Shown one piece after another: positions 16,165 through 25,900 of a DNA stretch of 64,000 bases. The notes under the pieces were generated by a model, which had not been told where the DNA came from, made no database searches, and saw nothing but the letters and a program-made list of their open reading frames with translations. The position numbers were made by a program, and so were the translations under genes. The first letter of the stretch is position 1; every line of letters starts with the position of its first letter. The stretch comes from Clostridiales bacterium UBA1316 (lineage in GTDB: Bacteria; Bacillota; Clostridia; Oscillospirales; Oscillospiraceae), in the NCBI GenBank assembly GCA_002307055.1, contig DBTM01000043.1, positions 12,926-76,925 of the forward strand, given 5' to 3'.

Positions 16165-17079
16165 GTGAGCAAATCTATTCTTGTCATCGGCGGAAGCATG
16201 TTTACCGGACGTATATTTTCCATTCAGATATCAAAAAACGAAGACTATCAGCTGCATGTCGTTAACCGCGGTCAGTTTCCGCTGAACCTTAAAAATGTTA
16301 AGGAGTACAAATGTGACCGGCACAGCCCAAGAATGGTCGCGCGGCTCCTTCCAGATATCACGTTTGACGTTCTGATCGACTTCTGCGCCTATAATCCGGG
16401 CGAGGTCAGCTCCCTGCTTGAAGCGCTCAAAGGCCGTATTAAGCAGTACATTGTTATATCATCAGCGAGTATTTATGAGCCCTATGACCATCAAATCAAA
16501 AATGAAGACGATCCCTTAGTCGTCGGCTCCGTCGGCGACAGGACCTCGGATTATATTTACAATAAAATTCTCGTCGAGCAGGAAACGGTCAAAACATGCC
16601 AGAGCCTCGGCATCCCATATACAATCTTCAGACCGACCTTCATCTACGGACCGTTCAACTATTCTTCCCGAGAATCCTATTTTGTCGAGCTGATCTCCAG
16701 GGGGCACGTCGTCCCCGTCCCGACCGACTCAACCGCACGCTTTAATATGGTCTACGTTTTCGATGTCGCGCGCGCGTTGGAGCTGTGCATCGGCAACGAA
16801 AAAGCGTATAACGAAATTTTCAACCTATCCGCCCCTGAAGAAATTACCTATTCCATCCTCCTCGAAGCGTTTGAGATATTCAACGGCGGTCCTTTCATGA
16901 CAAAGCCTGTCACCGTCGAAGAGGTGCTCGATAATAACATCCCGCTTCCCTTCCCCCTGACGGAGGATGAGCTCTTCTCCGGAAAAAAATTCGCCGATAC
17001 CTTCGAATTTTCTTATACCCCCTGGCTTGAAGGCATGGAGAAGACCTATAAGATATTTTATTCTCTGTTTATCAGCTGA
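16165..17079 (+). CDS. NAD-dependent epimerase/dehydratase family (extended SDR)
   Basis: 304 residues, GTG start seven bases after AGGAGG. Rossmann start LVIGGSMFTGR (6-16), VVNRG, VLIDFCAYNP, then VISSASIYEP and YIYNKILVEQ carrying the Ser and YxxxK of extended SDRs. FRPTFIYGPFNY and ARFNMVYVFDVARA complete the fold. Close to the group of atypical SDRs that includes the chloroplast RNA-binding CSP41 type as well as true sugar epimerases, so a sugar-nucleotide substrate is not assured. Last gene of the four-gene set, 14 bp after DUF4037. Confidence 0.8.
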   Translation: MSKSILVIGGSMFTGRIFSIQISKNEDYQLHVVNRGQFPLNLKNVKEYKCDRHSPRMVARLLPDITFDVLIDFCAYNPGEVSSLLEALKGRIKQYIVISSASIYEPYDHQIKNEDDPLVVGSVGDRTSDYIYNKILVEQETVKTCQSLGIPYTIFRPTFIYGPFNYSSRESYFVELISRGHVVPVPTDSTARFNMVYVFDVARALELCIGNEKAYNEIFNLSAPEEITYSILLEAFEIFNGGPFMTKPVTVEEVLDNNIPLPFPLTEDELFSGKKFADTFEFSYTPWLEGMEKTYKIFYSLFIS

Positions 17080-17131
17080 TGATCATCCTTGAAACTAACG
17101 CGTAGACAAGCGGTATGTTATTACTGTATGC

Positions 17132-17168
17132 TTAAGACAGCACCGGGGCAAACCCGCTGCTGTCTTAA
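17132..17168 (+). terminator. Terminator after the four-gene cassette
   Basis: 11-bp perfect stem (17132-17142 with 17158-17168) with an inner GC-rich extension; the following sequence is AT-rich but lacks a long T-run. Confidence 0.6.
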
Positions 17169-17242
17169 ATATTTAATAAATTTACGATTCATCTGCAAGG
17201 ATACGGTATTCTCAATCGTATTATGATCAAAGGGGACAGAGC

Positions 17243-17743
17243 ATGGATAGCTTCTTGCAAGAAAAAAATGACTATATCGTCAGAGCCTTGGATAAATATG
17301 CCGATACGGTACGCCGTATCTGTTTTATGTACCTTAAAAATCATGACGATGTCGAAGATATCTTTCAAGATGTATTTTTACAGCTCCACCGATATGACAA
17401 AGGCTTTGAAAGCGACGAGCACGAAAAAGCCTGGCTGATCAGAGTCGCTATTAATAAATGTAAGGATCTTCATAAGAGCTTCTTTAAAAGTCGGGTCAGC
17501 TCCCTGAACGATATGGAAATACCCTATGAGGATAAAGCTGAAAATGATGTTATGCAGGAAATACTGGCGCTTCCGCAAAAATTTAAGGATGTTATATATC
17601 TCTTTTATTATGAAGGCTACTCCGTACCGGAGATATCAAAAATCCTGGGTAAGAAAGAAAATACAATTTATTCGCAAATGCATCGCGCGCGGTTGATGCT
17701 CAAAGAGAAGCTTGAGGGGAAAACGTATGGAAACGACATTTAA
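17243..17743 (+). CDS. ECF-type RNA polymerase sigma factor
   Basis: 166 residues: sigma region 2 (about 10-80, with FMYLKNHDDVEDIFQDVFLQLHRY split as HDDVEDIFQDVF and EKAWLIRVAINKCKD) and region 4 (about 105-160, ALPQKFKDVIYLFYYEGYS, EISKILGKKENTIYSQMHRA). Region 3 is absent, as in ECF factors. SD AGGGGA before the ATG at 17243. It overlaps the anti-sigma gene by 17 bp, so it is controlled by it. Confidence 0.88.
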   Translation: MDSFLQEKNDYIVRALDKYADTVRRICFMYLKNHDDVEDIFQDVFLQLHRYDKGFESDEHEKAWLIRVAINKCKDLHKSFFKSRVSSLNDMEIPYEDKAENDVMQEILALPQKFKDVIYLFYYEGYSVPEISKILGKKENTIYSQMHRARLMLKEKLEGKTYGNDI

Positions 17744-18791
17744 GACCGCTCTTAATCGAGTTAAAGCTGATGAAAACTTAAAAAACAAAACCTTGGAATA
17801 TATTCTGAAAGCAGATTCAAATGTTGTTTCGATTCATACTCTGACGCCGTCAAAGACCAAACCTGTCCGGATAAAAAGGCTTGTTGCAGCTACCTGCGCT
17901 GCAGCAGTCCTATGCGCGCTGCCGATCGGCGCGTATGCGTATTATAAAACACCGACTGCTTATGTGTCCGTCGATATCAACCCGAGTGTCGAGCTCGGCA
18001 TCAATTCCTTCGGCAGAGTCGTTTCCTGCAAAGCTTACGACGCAGACGGCGGTACGGTCCTCTCCGGCTTGTCCCTGATGAACGCAAACGTTGAACACGC
18101 TGTCAGTCTCATTGTAACCTCCGCGTCTCAGAACGGCTTTATTAATGCTGACGGCTCAACCTGTATAGCTGTTACCGCGGAAACAAATAACACAGGAAAA
18201 GCGGAGGCTCTCAAAAAGGACGCCCAGGCCGGAGCACAGGACGCTGTTAAATCCGCAGCTCACGAAGCGATAATTGAGACAGATAATATCGCTTTAACTA
18301 AACGCGCCGACGCCATTGCGCTCGGTATAACACCGGGCAAGCTCAATCTGATTCGAAAGCTGCAGGCTCTTGACCCGACAATTAAAACTGAAGATTATAA
18401 AGACGCTACTGTCTCTCAAATCCAGAAGAAATACGCTGAACTGAAAAAAAATCAATCAGATCCAAATAGTGCTGAAAAGAGCAATACAGATAACGCGAAA
18501 TCTTCTGCTGCCAGCAACGTACCATCCGCTGTACCTTCAGCCGTTCCGACAACCGGTGAGGTCAGCGGCAATAATGAAAGCAAGCCAAATATGCACTCAA
18601 ATAACAGCGTACAGGGAAATAATCAAAACACACCCGTCACCGCCCCAGCAAGCTTACCAGGTAAACACAGCGATACCAGTCATCAGAACGATAACGCTGC
18701 GTCTGATAATAAGCAGCAGGCCAGTACCAGCCACACCGCGCGTGGCAGTGACCACGCTCATGACAATCATAACGGAAAAAACAATCATTAG
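17727..18791 (+). CDS. RsgI-like transmembrane anti-sigma factor
   Basis: 354 residues from the ATG at 17727 (SD GAGGGG). Residues 1-50 are the cytoplasmic sigma-binding part, 51-73 a membrane helix, then the RsgI-type domain opening with YVSVDINPSVELGIN (Asn 85-Pro 86). In RsgI proteins an Asn-Pro bond of this conserved motif self-cleaves to make the signal relay; that this one does so is inferred. The outer tail from about residue 240 is low complexity: Ser/Ala/Pro, then Asn/His-rich (GSDHAHDNHNGKNNH at the end), with no sugar-binding or catalytic module recognised. The poly-His/Asn end could bind metal or sit in the wall. Confidence 0.82.
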   Translation: METTFKTALNRVKADENLKNKTLEYILKADSNVVSIHTLTPSKTKPVRIKRLVAATCAAAVLCALPIGAYAYYKTPTAYVSVDINPSVELGINSFGRVVSCKAYDADGGTVLSGLSLMNANVEHAVSLIVTSASQNGFINADGSTCIAVTAETNNTGKAEALKKDAQAGAQDAVKSAAHEAIIETDNIALTKRADAIALGITPGKLNLIRKLQALDPTIKTEDYKDATVSQIQKKYAELKKNQSDPNSAEKSNTDNAKSSAASNVPSAVPSAVPTTGEVSGNNESKPNMHSNNSVQGNNQNTPVTAPASLPGKHSDTSHQNDNAASDNKQQASTSHTARGSDHAHDNHNGKNNH

Positions 18792-18830
18792 TTCGTTATG
18801 ATATAATTCCAAGCTCAGAGTAAACACCAC

Positions 18831-18868
18831 AAAAAAGTATCTTCGCTGTCCAGCGAAGATACTTTTTT
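18831..18868. terminator. Bidirectional terminator between rsgI-like gene and paaK
   Basis: 18-bp perfect stem with a two-base loop as drawn (18831-18848 with 18851-18868), A-run and T-run at its ends, between convergent genes. Confidence 0.95.
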
Positions 18869-18872
18869 AATA

Positions 18873-20108
18873 TTAATATCTGTTATCAAATATCCGCTTT
18901 GTTTTCTTTTCGCTGCGCGGGAGCTCGCCGATGGCGACGCCTTTTGGTACGATTGAAAGGCCGACTTGCGTTTTAAATACGTTTTTAACGTCCGTTTCAA
19001 CAGTTTTGAGCTCGGCTTTCGGCAGCGTCTCAAAAAAGAGGGTCATGATGTCTTTGCCGTTCAAGTGGTCAATCATCACCTGATATTCGCTTGAGACACC
19101 GTCGACCCCGCGTAAAACATCTTCTATCTGGCCCGGGTAGATATTGACACCCTTGACCTTCACCATGTCGTCCGTGCGCCCGATCAGTGTGTCAATCCTG
19201 GGATATTTACTGCCGCAGGCACAGTCGCCGGGTATAATCCGGGTCAGGTCGTGCGTGCGGTAACGGATAAGCGGCGCGCCTTCCTTTTTGAGCGTTGTGA
19301 TGACAAGCTCACCCACTTCCCCGTCGGGTAAAACCTTACCTGTCTTCGGGTCGATGATTTCAAAGTACAGATAATCGTCCCAGTAGTGCATGCCGCACTC
19401 GTGCGCGCAGCTCATGCCGATACCGGGGCCGTAAATTTCAGTCAGACCGTAGATGTCATATAGCTCAACGCCGAGCTCCCCCGCGATTCTGCGGCGCATT
19501 TTATCACCCCAGCGCTCAGAGCCGATCACGCCCTTTTTGAGGTGAATCTTGTTTTTGACGCCGCGTTTTTCAATTTCCTCGGCTAGCAGGAGCGCGTATG
19601 AGGATGTTGAGCACAGCACCGTGCTTTTGAGATCCTCCATCATCTTGATTTGTTTATCCGTGTTGCCCGGGCCCATCGGGATTACCATGCAGCCCAGTAG
19701 CTCCGCTCCGGTCTGAAAACCGATGCCGGCTGTCCAGAGCCCGTAGCCCGGTGTGATATGCACGCGGTCCATCGGCGTGATACCGGCCATCTCATAGCAC
19801 CGCTTAAACATCAGCGCCCAATCATCGATGTCTTGCTGCGTGTAGGGTATGATGATCGGTATACCGGTTGTCCCTGATGAGGAATGGATCCGCACAATGT
19901 CTTTTTCAGGCACCGCCGCAATCCCCAGCGGATACGCGTCGCGCAGCTCCTCTTTGACGGTGAATGGCAGACGCTCGAAATTCACTTTAGTATTAATTTT
20001 GCTTGTATCGAAATCCGCCAGTTTTTTCTGATAAAAACCGCCGTCAAAATTCTTGAGCCGCCCGATAAGGTCCCGTAAGGCGCTAAGCTGTTCCTTTTTC
20101 ATTTCCAT
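18873..20108 (-). CDS. paaK: Phenylacetate/arylacetate-CoA ligase
   Basis: 411 residues. Adenylate-forming fold of the PaaK family: HSSSGTTGIPIIIPYT (P-loop-like ATP site near residue 91), YDIYGLTEIYGPGIG, GELVITTLKKEGAPLIRYRTHDL, and a C-terminal domain with GRTDDMVKVKGVNIYPGQIE. It joins arylacetates to CoA with ATP, or runs backward to make ATP from aryl-acetyl-CoA when placed with indolepyruvate oxidoreductase. Two Cys pairs around GMSCAHECGMHYW and DCACGSKYP are common in this group. Upstream of it lie iorB and iorA on the same strand. Confidence 0.9.
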   Translation of the reverse strand: MEMKKEQLSALRDLIGRLKNFDGGFYQKKLADFDTSKINTKVNFERLPFTVKEELRDAYPLGIAAVPEKDIVRIHSSSGTTGIPIIIPYTQQDIDDWALMFKRCYEMAGITPMDRVHITPGYGLWTAGIGFQTGAELLGCMVIPMGPGNTDKQIKMMEDLKSTVLCSTSSYALLLAEEIEKRGVKNKIHLKKGVIGSERWGDKMRRRIAGELGVELYDIYGLTEIYGPGIGMSCAHECGMHYWDDYLYFEIIDPKTGKVLPDGEVGELVITTLKKEGAPLIRYRTHDLTRIIPGDCACGSKYPRIDTLIGRTDDMVKVKGVNIYPGQIEDVLRGVDGVSSEYQVMIDHLNGKDIMTLFFETLPKAELKTVETDVKNVFKTQVGLSIVPKGVAIGELPRSEKKTKRIFDNRY

Positions 20109-20168
20109 TTATATAACCTCACAAACAATAAATTGGTTTCATGATGACGCAGAAACTTTGAATAATGT

Positions 20169-20246
20169 TGTAGCGGCGGGCTTCCACGCCCGCCCGGTTT
20201 CAAACGTTCGCCGCAGGACAGGACGGCGTGGAAGCCGCCCGCTACA
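20169..20246. repeat. Long imperfect inverted repeat between iorB and paaK
   Basis: 22-bp arms (20169-20190 and 20225-20246) that differ only by a swapped GGC/GCG order, around a GC-rich 34-base centre. Looks like a dispersed palindromic intergenic element; could fold as a stable hairpin in the iorAB-paaK transcript. Confidence 0.7.
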
Positions 20247-20303
20247 TTAAACCATGAGGGGGAGCGCCTTAATGTGGAAATGTAGCAGTCATCGTGTACC
20301 GGT

Positions 20304-20921
20304 CTATATCATACTGCCGAGCTTCAGCGCTTTCAGATTGGCTTCGACATACTTTGGCGCCATCAGCGTATGTATCGCGGCAGCCATGTCCTCCTGCGTA
20401 AAGCCGACAGCGCCGCAGGCTGATGCCGCGCCGATGAGTGCGATATTCAGCGCACGGGACGACCCGCACACTTCACATATTTTTTCGCCGTCAACGATGA
20501 CGAGTTTCCTGACTTTGGTTTTTAAATAATCCAGCATATCCTCGCCGTTATAGCTGCTGTCTGATAATGTATCCGTCGTCGGTCTTATCGCGTGTTTAGC
20601 GACGACGACAGTACCGTCGGGCTTGAGATAATCGAGGTTTCGTACGGCTTCGGCGGGCTCGAAGCCGATGATGACGTCCGCCTGTCCTTTTGGGATAATC
20701 GGCGAAAACATATCGCCGCCAATGCGCACATGGCTGACGACGCAGCCGCCGCGCTGGGCCATGCCAATGGTTTCAGCAGTATGTGCGGGCAAGCCCCGGC
20801 TCATGCCGCACTGCGCCAGCAGCTTTGAAGCGAGCACCGTGCCCTGACCGCCGACGCCGGCAAGCAGTATATTCATGCCCAGCATACTCATGCCCAGCAT
20901 ACTCATGCTTTGCATACTCAT
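20304..20921 (-). CDS. iorB: Indolepyruvate:ferredoxin oxidoreductase, beta subunit
   Basis: 205 residues. The 2-oxoacid oxidoreductase gamma-type domain starts with ILLAGVGGQGTVLASKLLAQ and continues with HTAETIGMAQRGGCVVSHVR and FEPAEAVRNLDYL. Together with IorA it oxidises aryl pyruvates to aryl-acetyl-CoA, reducing ferredoxin. The first ATG (20921) overlaps the iorA stop and is nine bases from GGGAGG. It is followed by three 15-bp in-frame repeats each beginning with ATG (MSMQS, MSMLG, MSMLG) before MNILLAG, which looks like the ancestral start. The longer open frame to 21074 is unrelated sequence inside iorA. Confidence 0.9.
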   Translation of the reverse strand: MSMQSMSMLGMSMLGMNILLAGVGGQGTVLASKLLAQCGMSRGLPAHTAETIGMAQRGGCVVSHVRIGGDMFSPIIPKGQADVIIGFEPAEAVRNLDYLKPDGTVVVAKHAIRPTTDTLSDSSYNGEDMLDYLKTKVRKLVIVDGEKICEVCGSSRALNIALIGAASACGAVGFTQEDMAAAIHTLMAPKYVEANLKALKLGSMI

Positions 20922-22753
20922 TCTTTGCTTCCTCCCTTGATTGCTCCCGTCGGGCAAACCTGCGCGCACAGTGTGCAGCCGGTGCAGAGGCTCGGCTCTA
21001 TCGCGGCTTTTCCGGCTTCTTTGGTAATAGCCGGGCAGCCGAGCTCCTTGATGCAGCGCAGGCAACCGATGCATTTCTCTGCTTCAACCTGCATCGGCTT
21101 TCCCTGATCGGCGACGTAGATGCACGGTGCGCGGTAAATAATCGCTTGAACACCGCCGTCTTCTACAGCGCTTTGAACCGCGGCAACCGCAGCTCTCAAG
21201 TCAAGCGGATCGATTATCTGAACGTTCTTAACCCCAATTGCTGTGAGTATATCGGGTATGCTCAGCTTCCGAGCGGTATCACCCATAAGCGTCTTCCCCG
21301 TTCCCGGGTGCGGTTGATGGCCGGTCATTGCCGTGGTCGAATTATCGAGCACGACGAGGATAATGTCGGTATTGTTGTACACCGCATTGACAACACCGGC
21401 GATTCCGGTGTGGAAAAATGTTGAATCGCCGACGAACGCGAAACAGACCGTATCCGGCTCCGCGCGTTTTATCCCCTGCGCAATCGTGATACCCGCGCCC
21501 ATACACAGGCACGTGTCTACCATATCCAGCGGCGCGGCGTTGCCGAGCGTGTAACAGCCGATATCGCCGGAAAATACGGCTTTCTTCTCAGGCATTTTTT
21601 TCATTGCCTGCTTCACTGCGTAAAACGACGCTCTGTGCGGACAGCCCGCGCATAAAACCGGAGGCCGTACCGGCAGCGGCGGGAGTTCGCTCGTCAGCGC
21701 TTTTTTATAAGGTATATTTAAAAATTCAGAAAGCTGCGCGGCAGCGCTTTCCACCGTGTTCTCTCCCGCGCTCCGGACATGCCCGGTCAGCTTTCCTTTT
21801 ATCGTCAGCTTAATGCCGCGCTTGCCGCAGAGGTATATCAGCTCCCGTTCAATCACTGGGTCGAGCTCTTCAATAACAAGCACTTCCTCAAGTCCGTCCA
21901 TAAATTCATACGCCTGCGTTTCCGGGAACGGGAACGGCGTCCCAATCTTCAAAACGCGGCATTCTGCCCGGAGTATCTTGAGCGCTTCACTTGTATAGGC
22001 GTAGCTGACGCCGCCCGTCGCAACGCCTTTTGTTTCAAAAGTCGCAACGCCTTTCGTTCCAGTGCCTGAGATGCTGTTAAACCGGTAGGACGAAAAATCT
22101 TCGCCGATCAGTGGATTTCGTTTCTCTATATATAAATGCGAACTGTAGGATAGCTTTGGGAAAATGACCCATTTTGAATCCTTCACGAAGCCCTCGGGCG
22201 TTATCTGCCTGACTGTTTCGGAAATATCGATCGGCGCGGTGGCGTGGCAGAGCCGCGTCGTCGGTCTGAACAGGACAGGTGTATGATATTTTTCAGAGTA
22301 GTCGAAGGCGTCCCCGATCATTTCATAGGCTTCCTCTGGTGACGAGGGGTCGAAAACGGGCAGCTTTGAATACCGGGCAAAGGTTCGTGTGTCCTGCTCC
22401 GTCTGCGAGGATATCGGTCCCGGGTCATCCGCTACCAGCACGACCATACCACCCTTTATGCCAATGTAAGCCAAGCTCATCAGCGGGTCTGAGGCGACGT
22501 TCAAGCCGACCTGCTTCATCGTCACGAGCACCCGAGTTCCCGTATAAGCGGCACCCGCGGCGACCTCGAGCGCTGCTTTTTCATTAACGGACCATTCGAC
22601 ATAGATACCTGGATTCATTTTTTTGTTATGGGTTGCGATTGTTTCCAGTACTTCCGTAGACGGCGTACCGGGATAACCGCAGGCGACGCCGATCCCGGCG
22701 CGCAGCGCCCCCAGCGCAATCGCCTGATTTCCCATGAGCAGTCTCAGCGACAT
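20918..22753 (-). CDS. iorA: Indolepyruvate:ferredoxin oxidoreductase, alpha subunit
   Basis: 611 residues. N-terminal pyrimidine-binding domain (YPGTPSTEVLETI, VEWSVNEKAALEVA, ADDPGPISSQTEQD), central TPP-binding domain (CAGCPHRASFYAV, FSGDIGCYTLG, GAGITIAQGI, FVGDSTFFHTGIAGVVNAVYN given in part as GDSTFFHTGI), and two 4Fe-4S motifs at the C terminus: CIGCLRCIKELGCP and CTGCTLCAQVCP. Start taken at the ATG at 22753 (SLRLLMGN); the frame also has an ATG at 22765 too close to the GGAAAGGA. Oxygen-sensitive, for aromatic amino-acid fermentation together with paaK. Confidence 0.92.
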   Translation of the reverse strand: MSLRLLMGNQAIALGALRAGIGVACGYPGTPSTEVLETIATHNKKMNPGIYVEWSVNEKAALEVAAGAAYTGTRVLVTMKQVGLNVASDPLMSLAYIGIKGGMVVLVADDPGPISSQTEQDTRTFARYSKLPVFDPSSPEEAYEMIGDAFDYSEKYHTPVLFRPTTRLCHATAPIDISETVRQITPEGFVKDSKWVIFPKLSYSSHLYIEKRNPLIGEDFSSYRFNSISGTGTKGVATFETKGVATGGVSYAYTSEALKILRAECRVLKIGTPFPFPETQAYEFMDGLEEVLVIEELDPVIERELIYLCGKRGIKLTIKGKLTGHVRSAGENTVESAAAQLSEFLNIPYKKALTSELPPLPVRPPVLCAGCPHRASFYAVKQAMKKMPEKKAVFSGDIGCYTLGNAAPLDMVDTCLCMGAGITIAQGIKRAEPDTVCFAFVGDSTFFHTGIAGVVNAVYNNTDIILVVLDNSTTAMTGHQPHPGTGKTLMGDTARKLSIPDILTAIGVKNVQIIDPLDLRAAVAAVQSAVEDGGVQAIIYRAPCIYVADQGKPMQVEAEKCIGCLRCIKELGCPAITKEAGKAAIEPSLCTGCTLCAQVCPTGAIKGGSKE

Positions 22754-22831
22754 ATATATGACCATTCCTTTCCATGGAATTGATTTTTATAAATTAATAA
22801 ACTCAGCCTATATTACATAAATATTGACAGT

Positions 22832-22847
22832 TTGTAAATGCTTTTAC
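22832..22847. promoter_or_regulatory. TGTAAA-TGCT-TTTACA inverted repeat in divergent promoter region
   Basis: A perfect six-base inverted repeat with a four-base spacer directly after a TTGACA (22824-22829) in the region between divergent iorA and the giant glucan-synthase gene. Possibly an operator; no matching -10 box at 17 bp was found, so the promoter itself is unproven. Confidence 0.35.
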
Positions 22848-22961
22848 ATGCATTTTTCCAAGTAAAATCGCATTGTGCGTGCCGCTTCGGTAACATCTTA
22901 TTGAATATTTGTTCCCACAAAGGGAAAAATATCACAGATTCGCCATAGCAGGAGGATATAG

Positions 22962-25900
22962 ATGACACCGCAAAGTAATGACAAATATGATAACTGCATA
23001 CAGCCCGAAGATTTAGGACAGTTTGCCCGAGACAGCGCCAAAGCGCTTGTCACGGGCAACTCGGTTTCTCCGTTATATACAGCGATTACGGCTGAAAAAT
23101 ACCTCACGTTCATTAAATCCGTTATGCATGAGGCGTCCGGCTTTGCCGAGGCGCATGTCACCATCCCTCAGGAAATTGAATGGCTGCTCGATAACTGGTA
23201 CATTGCCGAACGCGAAGGCAAGTGCGCCATCTCTGACATAAAATCCTCCCCGCGTCTTCAATCCGCTTCGCGCCTTAAATGCGAAATCATAAAAAAGAAG
23301 AGGCTCGTCGTCAGCGAAGCGGCACTTGCTCTTGTCAAAGCGGGTGCCGGTATCGTCACCAGCGAAGGTGTGGAGATTTTTCTGGACGCTTTTCAGGATG
23401 AAATTTGTCTGTCGGAAGCCGAACTGGCAGCCTTCATACCGGCTTTACGGCTGGAGCTTATCGCCAATCTGGCAGAAGCCTGCCGTAAGCTCCAATTTGT
23501 CATGCATGCTGGTGAAGCCGGAGACGGCTTAGACAGATATTTCGGCAGACTTTTTTCCTCCCTTAGATTTCTATCGGGCTTTGACGCCTCTCATATACTC
23601 GAAAGCATCAACAGAGTCGAGCGGACGCTCCGGCGTGATCCTGTCGGCATCTATGCGGATATGGATGAGCAGACACGGTATTCCTACCGCCGTGAAATTG
23701 CCCGTTTAGCAGCAGCCGGGGAAGTGAGCGAGCATTCGGCAGCCAGCAGAATTCTGACGCTCTCGCAGACGAACAGCCGCCATGTCGGATACTATATTTT
23801 TACAGACCCAATGGGTAACGGCACGAAAAAAAGAATCCGTACAGGCACCTTTTATATCAGCATTATTCTGCTGGCAAGCTTATTCATCTCTCTTTTAATC
23901 AGTTTCATGCTGGATGAGCCTGTTATCTCGCTGCTTTTGCTGCTGCCGGTGTCGGAGTTTGTTAAAAACCTGACGGACTATACTGTCCTGCGGTTATGCC
24001 GCCCTCAGCGTATACATCGTCTTGAGCTTTTAAACGGCGTACCGGAGCACGGCCGTACTTTATGCATTATTTCTGTGTTATTGTCATCAGCCGACAGCGG
24101 CACGCGTGCCGCGGGTCTGTTAGAAGAATATAAGCTCGCCAATCGTGACGCGGGAAATAATCTGCGTTTCGGCATACTTGCCGATCTGCCGGATTCGGCA
24201 GCAGAAACCCAGCGCAGCGACGAGCTGTTCATCAGCAGCGCCAAAGCTGAAATCAAACGCTTAAACAGTGAATATGGCGGCGGCTTTTTTCTTTTCTGCA
24301 GAGGCCGAAAGCTGAACGCCCGTGACGGCAGATTCACTGCCTGGGAGAGAAAAAGAGGCGCTATTCTGGAGCTCTGCAGATTCATTAAAGGTCTGGGCTC
24401 CGGCCTGGAATGCGTCACCGGGCAAGCAGACGAATTGACGGGAACTCACTATATCATCACGCTTGACAGTGACACCCGTCTGTGTGCCGGTTCGGCGCTT
24501 GAACTCATCGGTGCGGCGCTGCATCCTCTTAACAAGCCGGTTGTGGATCAAAAGCGCGGTATTGTCGTGTCCGGCTACGGCATTATACAGCCGAGGATAT
24601 CCGTCGATCTCGCTGCTGCCGGCCAAACACATTATACGAAAATATTCGCCGGCCTCGGCGGCATTGATCCATACGGCGGAATGACAAGCGATATCTATCA
24701 AAACCTGTTCGGTACAGGCAGCTTCGCTGGAAAAGGCATCATTGATATTGACGCATATCTCAGCTGCCTGAACAATCGTTTCCCGGAAAATACCGTTTTA
24801 TCGCACGATCTTCTGGAGGGTGCTTATCTGCGCTGCTCCTTTGCCGGCGACATTGAACTCACGGACGGGTATCCGGCTAAGGTGACAACGTATTATGACC
24901 GCATGCACCGCTGGACGCGCGGCGACTGGCAGTCCCTGCCCTGGCTGTTCGGCACCGTGCGAACAGCCGAAAGCAAAAAAGTTAAAAATGTCCTTGGTCA
25001 GATCGATAAATGGAAGATTGTCGACAATCTGCGCCGCAGCCTCGTTCCGATTTTTACGTTTGCGGCACTTTTATCGGGCATGCTGCTCGATAATAAGGAT
25101 TTTCTCTGGGCGGCAGTCATCGCCGTTCTTTCAGCGATTTCGCATCTCATCATCTCGTCTGCTGTCGGTGTTTTCACCAGAAAATGCGGTAAAGTCCGAT
25201 ATCATTCAACGGTGCTCAGCGGCCCAAGCGGCCAATTTCTGCAGACGGCCATTCGGCTGGTCCTGCTCCCCTATGAAGCCTCGGTGTGCCTAAGCGCTAT
25301 TATAACGGCTTTATATAGGATGTACGTATCCCACAGATACCTTCTGGCCTGGGTGACAGCCGCCGATTCGGAGAAAAAAGCAAAGAACAACGCCGTCTCC
25401 GTGCTGAAAAGGCTTTGGCAGTCCTGTCTCGTCGCGGCAGCCGTTGCGGTGTTGACACGCTTTTACGCAGCAAGAGCCGTCGGTATTATCTGGGCACTCT
25501 CACCCCTGCTCGTTATCTATCTTGGGCGCGACTGCCGTAAAAAAGAGAAATTGGAAGCTGAGGACAGGTATCTGCTCTCACGCTGCGCCGGTGATATCTG
25601 GCGTTATTTTGACGAGCTGATGGCACGGGAAGACAATTACCTGCCGCCCGATAATTTCCAGGAGCAGCCGGCCGTTGGCATCGCTCATCGGACCTCGCCG
25701 ACAAATATCGGACTCGCGTTCTTGTCGGCACTCGCAGCGCTGGATCTCGGCGTCACCGCGCACGAACGCGCAATTGAAGTCATTTCGAATCTATTTGATA
25801 CAATGGATAAGTTGCCTAAATGGAACGGCCATCTTTTTAATTGGTATGATACCCTGACGCTGCATGTCCTTCAGCCTGCTTATGTCAGCACAGTCGACAG

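Noticed and set aside
20876..20921. Short repeats considered as a CRISPR fragment
   Set aside because: They are 15-bp in-frame units with no spacers and lie within the iorB start.
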